DNA from: Desulfuromonadaceae bacterium
Lineage (GTDB): Bacteria; Desulfobacterota; Desulfuromonadia; Desulfuromonadales; JAHYIW01
Direction of reading: 5' to 3'
Length of the DNA: 64,000 nt
NCBI GenBank assembly: GCA_019429445.1
Contig: JAHYIW010000004.1
Span: 62,001-126,000, forward strand
Positions 62,892-64,000 of this stretch are shown piece by piece; within the stretch, counting starts at the first letter, position 1, and each line of letters starts with the position of its first letter. The translations under genes and the position numbers were made by a program. The notes below the pieces were generated by a model. The model was not told the origin of the DNA and searched no databases. It worked only from the letters and a program-made list of their open reading frames with translations.

Positions 62892-64000
62892 TCATATCCT
62901 TGTGCGCAAAAACTGAACCCACTGTTCGCTGAAAGCATTGTCCGGATCAATTTCCCGGGCTTTTTGAAAGAAGGACAATGCCCTTGCATCGTCGCCCTTG
63001 ACATAATATAGCTGACCCACGGTCTGCAAAAAATCGATATTTTCCGGCGACTGTGCCAATTTCGACAAGGAGTTGATTAACAGCGTATCGACAAATGCAG
63101 ATTTTTTTTGCAGGGCCAACGGCAGCACACGGTGCATTTTTCTGAATACAACGGCATAGTCGTCAACGTAGCTTAAATCCCACCAGTCATCTTTGATCAA
63201 AGAGTAAAAAATAGAGGGCATCTGTTTGGCTGAAGGGGGAATCAGGAAGAAAACAACCGTATTGATATCGTATTTTGCGAATACAGTTGATTTTCTCCCC
63301 TGGACAGCCGCCCGGTAATCATGAAAAACGTTGGCGTCGAGCGCCCGGGCATCCATGAAAAACCGGTATTTGGGATAAAATTTCCAAATCAGGTAGCCTC
63401 CCCATTCGTAGGGATTGAAAATATTTTCTTGAACATCATTTTCTTCCAAATATTTGACGACGCCATTGATCGTTGTTGTCGTCGTTACGTTATCGCGCAA
63501 CACGGTGCGGGCCGCAGACTGCTGCGCGAAAAACAGGGTGAACAGGCCGGCCATGACGACAGCACCTCTCCTGCACCGAGGGGAAGCAAAAAACGCGACG
63601 GCGGCAAGCTTGTCGGCAATAAGAATCGGCACCAGGAACGCAAAAATCGGTGCATAGCGAAACGATGAAAAGCCGATAATCAGCGAGATTAAAAAGAGCA
63701 GCAGATGAAAGGTGTCATGCCGCCGCCAGCGTACCAGCAAGATCAACGCCCCGAATGCGGCAATGCCGACCAGCAGCGCGAGCAGAAAAATTTCGTCACG
63801 CGCAACCAGAACATTCCAGGTCATCCGGTATTCTTCATTATTGCCAACCATTTCGGCGATGTCACCGGCCCCCCACAGCCCGACATGAAACATCACCCGA
63901 TAGACCTCCAGGTTGACCGGATTGGCCAGCGCGGCCAGTAGCGATGCGACGTACAACAGGAAAAATCGCAACGTGCGCAGAGTATCGCGGCGAACAGCAA
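62892..64000 (-). CDS. Polytopic membrane protein, C-terminal part (runs off the window)
   Basis: The frame stays open to position 64000, so the N-terminus is outside. At least 369 residues are visible. The first ~180 contain four or five hydrophobic helices (RFFLLYVASLLAALANPVNL; EIFLLALLVGIAAFGALILL; LLFLISLIIGFSSF). A soluble domain follows (NPYEWGGYLIWKFYPKYRFFMDARAL), resembling the region after the membrane part of large lipid-linked-sugar glycosyltransferase-like proteins. The C-terminal ~45 residues look like one TPR unit (FLQTVGQLYYVKGDDARALSFFQKAREIDPDN). Probably a cell-envelope protein; substrate unknown. Confidence 0.7.
   Translation of the reverse strand, partial: AVRRDTLRTLRFFLLYVASLLAALANPVNLEVYRVMFHVGLWGAGDIAEMVGNNEEYRMTWNVLVARDEIFLLALLVGIAAFGALILLVRWRRHDTFHLLLFLISLIIGFSSFRYAPIFAFLVPILIADKLAAVAFFASPRCRRGAVVMAGLFTLFFAQQSAARTVLRDNVTTTTTINGVVKYLEENDVQENIFNPYEWGGYLIWKFYPKYRFFMDARALDANVFHDYRAAVQGRKSTVFAKYDINTVVFFLIPPSAKQMPSIFYSLIKDDWWDLSYVDDYAVVFRKMHRVLPLALQKKSAFVDTLLINSLSKLAQSPENIDFLQTVGQLYYVKGDDARALSFFQKAREIDPDNAFSEQWVQFLRTRI

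Overview
The window looks like chromosomal DNA of a Desulfuromonadales-type anaerobe (the Geobacter/Desulfuromonas/Pelobacter relatives). The reasons are the extreme number of c-type heme motifs, the mixture of CxxCH with CxxxxCH motifs known from Geobacter cytochromes, and a housekeeping background (fumC, lysA, recQ, xerC, mgtE, hydrogenase-type cytochrome b, speD) that fits that group. By hand count the window encodes about 160 canonical CxxCH motifs, almost all in three genes.

Layout. 1-4.6 kb: end of an MgtE magnesium transporter, a DUF2914 protein, a hydrogenase-type cytochrome b, class II fumarase and a decayed transposase. 4.95-14.3 kb: giant cytochrome 1 (3104 aa). 14.5-24.1 kb: a mostly minus-strand block with an ACT-domain pseudogene, HemY-type protoporphyrinogen oxidase, CheD, a degenerate histidine kinase, an alcohol dehydrogenase, a zinc-ribbon membrane protein, LysA and RecQ. 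24.6-28.4 kb: a secreted beta-propeller/PEGA/FG-GAP protein followed by a tetraheme cytochrome. 28.6-39.9 kb: giant cytochrome 2 (3789 aa), then an 18-residue peptide gene and a hairpin. 40.1-46.8 kb: a DUF362/ferredoxin protein coupled to a lipase-like hydrolase, XerC, a PilZ protein and an MFS/spermidine-synthase-like fusion. 47.2-58.0 kb: giant cytochrome 3 (3600 aa), again followed by a nearly identical 18-residue peptide gene and hairpin. 58.9-64 kb: a second MFS/spermidine-synthase-like fusion, SpeD, and the C-terminal part of a membrane protein.

The three giant proteins are paralogues with one architecture: signal peptide, a long N-terminal heme array (about 38, 45 and 43 CxxCH), a heme-free module of about 600 residues built from fibronectin-III-like domains, and a C-terminal array with exactly 10 CxxCH plus conserved CX10CH and CX7CH motifs, ending in VTPW. 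They are probably exported electron-transfer proteins. The tetraheme protein and the propeller protein may belong to the same extracellular electron-transfer equipment, and HemY fits the large heme demand, but these links are inference. The two tiny peptide genes, with good ribosome-binding sites and differences that are mostly synonymous, are the least expected part of the locus.

The intergenic DNA is rich in small non-autonomous repeats. A 147-bp family has six full-length or near full-length copies plus a fragment, three of them with 8-bp target duplications. A 182-bp family has two copies, both with perfect 8-bp duplications, one of them inserted inside a 147-bp copy. There are also two single-copy inverted-repeat elements and several REP-like palindromes. 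No tRNA, rRNA or CRISPR array was seen.
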